Shown here: in pieces, positions 5,352 through 6,441 of the stretch
Layout: each line of letters opens with the position of its first letter
Numbering within the stretch: position 1 is the first letter of the stretch
Origin: an uncultured Solobacterium sp.
GTDB lineage: Bacteria > Bacillota_I > Bacilli_A > Erysipelotrichales > Erysipelotrichaceae
Length of the DNA: 6,441 bases
NCBI GenBank assembly: GCA_937910655.1
Contig: CALEMV010000156.1
Span: forward strand, 1-6,441
Direction of reading: 5' to 3'
Position numbers and translations under genes: made by a program
The notes under the pieces: generated by a model
Database searches by the model: none
What the model saw: the letters and a program-made list of their open reading frames with translations, nothing else
What the model was told of the DNA's origin: nothing

Positions 5352-6441
5352 TTAGTCACCCCAAACACTTTCTGCAATTTCTTTTACAAGTGCTAATTTT
5401 GCCCACTGTTCTTCTTCTGTTAACTTATTGCCTTCTTCTGTAGACGCAAATCCACACTGTGGAGATAGATATAAATTTTCTAACGGTACATATCTAGCCG
5501 CATCATGAATACGTCTGATGATACGATTCTTATCCTCAAGTTCTGCAGACTTTGTTGTAATCAAACCTAATACAACCTTCTTTCCTTCCGGAATATATTT
5601 AAGTGGCTCAAATCCACCTGAACGTGCATCATCATATTCTAAATAGAAAGCATCCACATCTTCCCTAGCGAATAGGTATGGAGCGATTGGGTCGTATGCA
5701 CCTTCACTTGCGTATGTACTATGGAAGTTTCCACGACATACGTGGGTTGTAATAACCATATCTTCCGGATGATTTGCGATAGCCGCATTATTAATCTCAA
5801 TTTCTTCTTCCGCAATCAGTCGTAAACTTTCTTCAGTGATATTAAAAATCTTCCAGAATGCACGATCTGCATAGAGTGTCCATGTACAATCATCTAACTG
5901 TAAATTACGACAACCAGCTGCGTATAATTCTTGAATGACTGTCTGATATGCTTTTACAATATCTGCCTTTAACGCATCGTCTGTTGGATAGTACTTTCTA
6001 GTTTCTGCAATAAACTCAGGTAAGCGTAATTGAATTAATAGCTGTGCTGGAGATGGGATTGTCTGTTTGGCAATTGTATTTTCATCTTCCTGCGCCTTTA
6101 CAAACTTGTAGTGTTCTACAAATGGATGATTTTCACCTGAAATCTTTCCTACAACTACTGCTGTTTCTGCCTTTGTTTCTTCATCATGGAAACGTAAACC
6201 TTGGCTAGACTTCTGGAAAGAGATTCCATTTAATCCCCAGAAGAAATCTAAATGCCACCAACCACGACGGAACTCACCATCTGTAATTGTGTGATATCCA
6301 GCCTTTTTTTGTTTCTCAATGAGGTCAAGGATGTAGTAATCTTCTACTTTCTTTAATTCCTCTTGTGTTATTTCATTATTTTGAAACTTTTCTCTAGCGA
6401 CCTTGAGTTTTTCAGGTCGTAGAAAACTACCTACGTAGTCA
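5352..6441 (-). CDS. Cobalamin-independent methionine synthase-like protein (core MetE/YxjG type), N-terminus cut by window edge
   Basis: The frame is open without interruption from the right edge (first full codon 6440-6438) to TAA at 5354-5352, giving 362 residues. It begins DYVGSFLRPEKL, a motif usually 10-15 residues after the start in this family, so little is missing. It corresponds to the C-terminal catalytic TIM barrel of MetE, as in stand-alone YxjG/YxjH-like proteins of about 370-380 residues, which carry no N-terminal MetE domain. Landmarks are TDGEFRRGWWHLDF early, QLDDCTW in the middle and a complete zinc site: THVC (His 5744-5742, Cys 5738-5736), the Glu of YLEYDD (5639-5637) and the Cys of SPQCGF (5456-5454). 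The Glu-to-Cys gap of 61 equals that of E. coli MetE. Zinc activates homocysteine (or a related thiol) for methyl transfer. Methyl donor and exact substrate are uncertain for this short family. Its promoter and any methionine-responsive leader lie outside the window. Confidence 0.88.
   Translation of the reverse strand, partial: DYVGSFLRPEKLKVAREKFQNNEITQEELKKVEDYYILDLIEKQKKAGYHTITDGEFRRGWWHLDFFWGLNGISFQKSSQGLRFHDEETKAETAVVVGKISGENHPFVEHYKFVKAQEDENTIAKQTIPSPAQLLIQLRLPEFIAETRKYYPTDDALKADIVKAYQTVIQELYAAGCRNLQLDDCTWTLYADRAFWKIFNITEESLRLIAEEEIEINNAAIANHPEDMVITTHVCRGNFHSTYASEGAYDPIAPYLFAREDVDAFYLEYDDARSGGFEPLKYIPEGKKVVLGLITTKSAELEDKNRIIRRIHDAARYVPLENLYLSPQCGFASTEEGNKLTEEEQWAKLALVKEIAESVWGD

Noticed and set aside
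5228..5443. Plus-strand open frame across the queT promoter and the metE-like terminator
   Set aside because: It runs through a promoter, a perfect terminator hairpin and the antisense of a real gene, with no ribosome site.
5352..5759. Separate 135-residue protein starting at the ATG at 5759
   Set aside because: The frame continues unbroken upstream to the window edge with conserved MetE-family sequence, so this ATG is internal.

Overview
The window is AT-rich, densely coding chromosomal DNA from a low-GC Gram-positive bacterium (Bacillota). Support comes from the addB-addA gene order, a preQ1-I riboswitch in front of a QueT-type ECF transporter, a VanY/M15B envelope protein and A/T-rich Rho-independent terminators. 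An Erysipelotrichia-like or lactic-acid-bacterium-like host would fit the short, cysteine-free RexB-type AddB. That is inference, and the species cannot be read from this window. There are no rRNA or tRNA genes, CRISPR arrays, insertion sequences or phage genes.

Layout. (1) Positions 1-2708, minus strand: addB, a recombination nuclease subunit, with a promoter whose predicted start site leaves almost no leader. The first 12 codons of addA overlap its 3' end and run off the left edge. (2) Positions 2709-2891: a divergent intergenic region with promoters facing both ways. (3) Positions 2892-3713, plus strand: an unrecognised cytosolic protein with an HExxH motif, followed by a terminator. (4) Positions 3820-4605, plus strand: a membrane-anchored VanY/M15B carboxypeptidase homologue that has lost two of three zinc ligands and the catalytic glutamate, so probably a pseudoenzyme. 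(5) Positions 4630-4659: a terminator shared by two convergent genes. (6) Positions 4665-5269, minus strand: queT with its own promoter and a preQ1-I riboswitch that contains the Shine-Dalgarno sequence. (7) Positions 5301-6441, minus strand: a short cobalamin-independent methionine synthase-like gene (core MetE/YxjG type) with a strong terminator, cut by the right edge just inside its start.

The genes do not form one pathway. Apart from the addB-addA pair, each appears to be its own transcription unit: DNA break repair, an unknown protein, a cell-wall pseudoenzyme, queuosine-precursor salvage and methionine synthesis. I found no clear new multi-gene system. The strongest oddities are at residue level: a well-preserved M15B fold without its active site, and an AddB without its Walker A motif or any of the four Fe-S cysteines.
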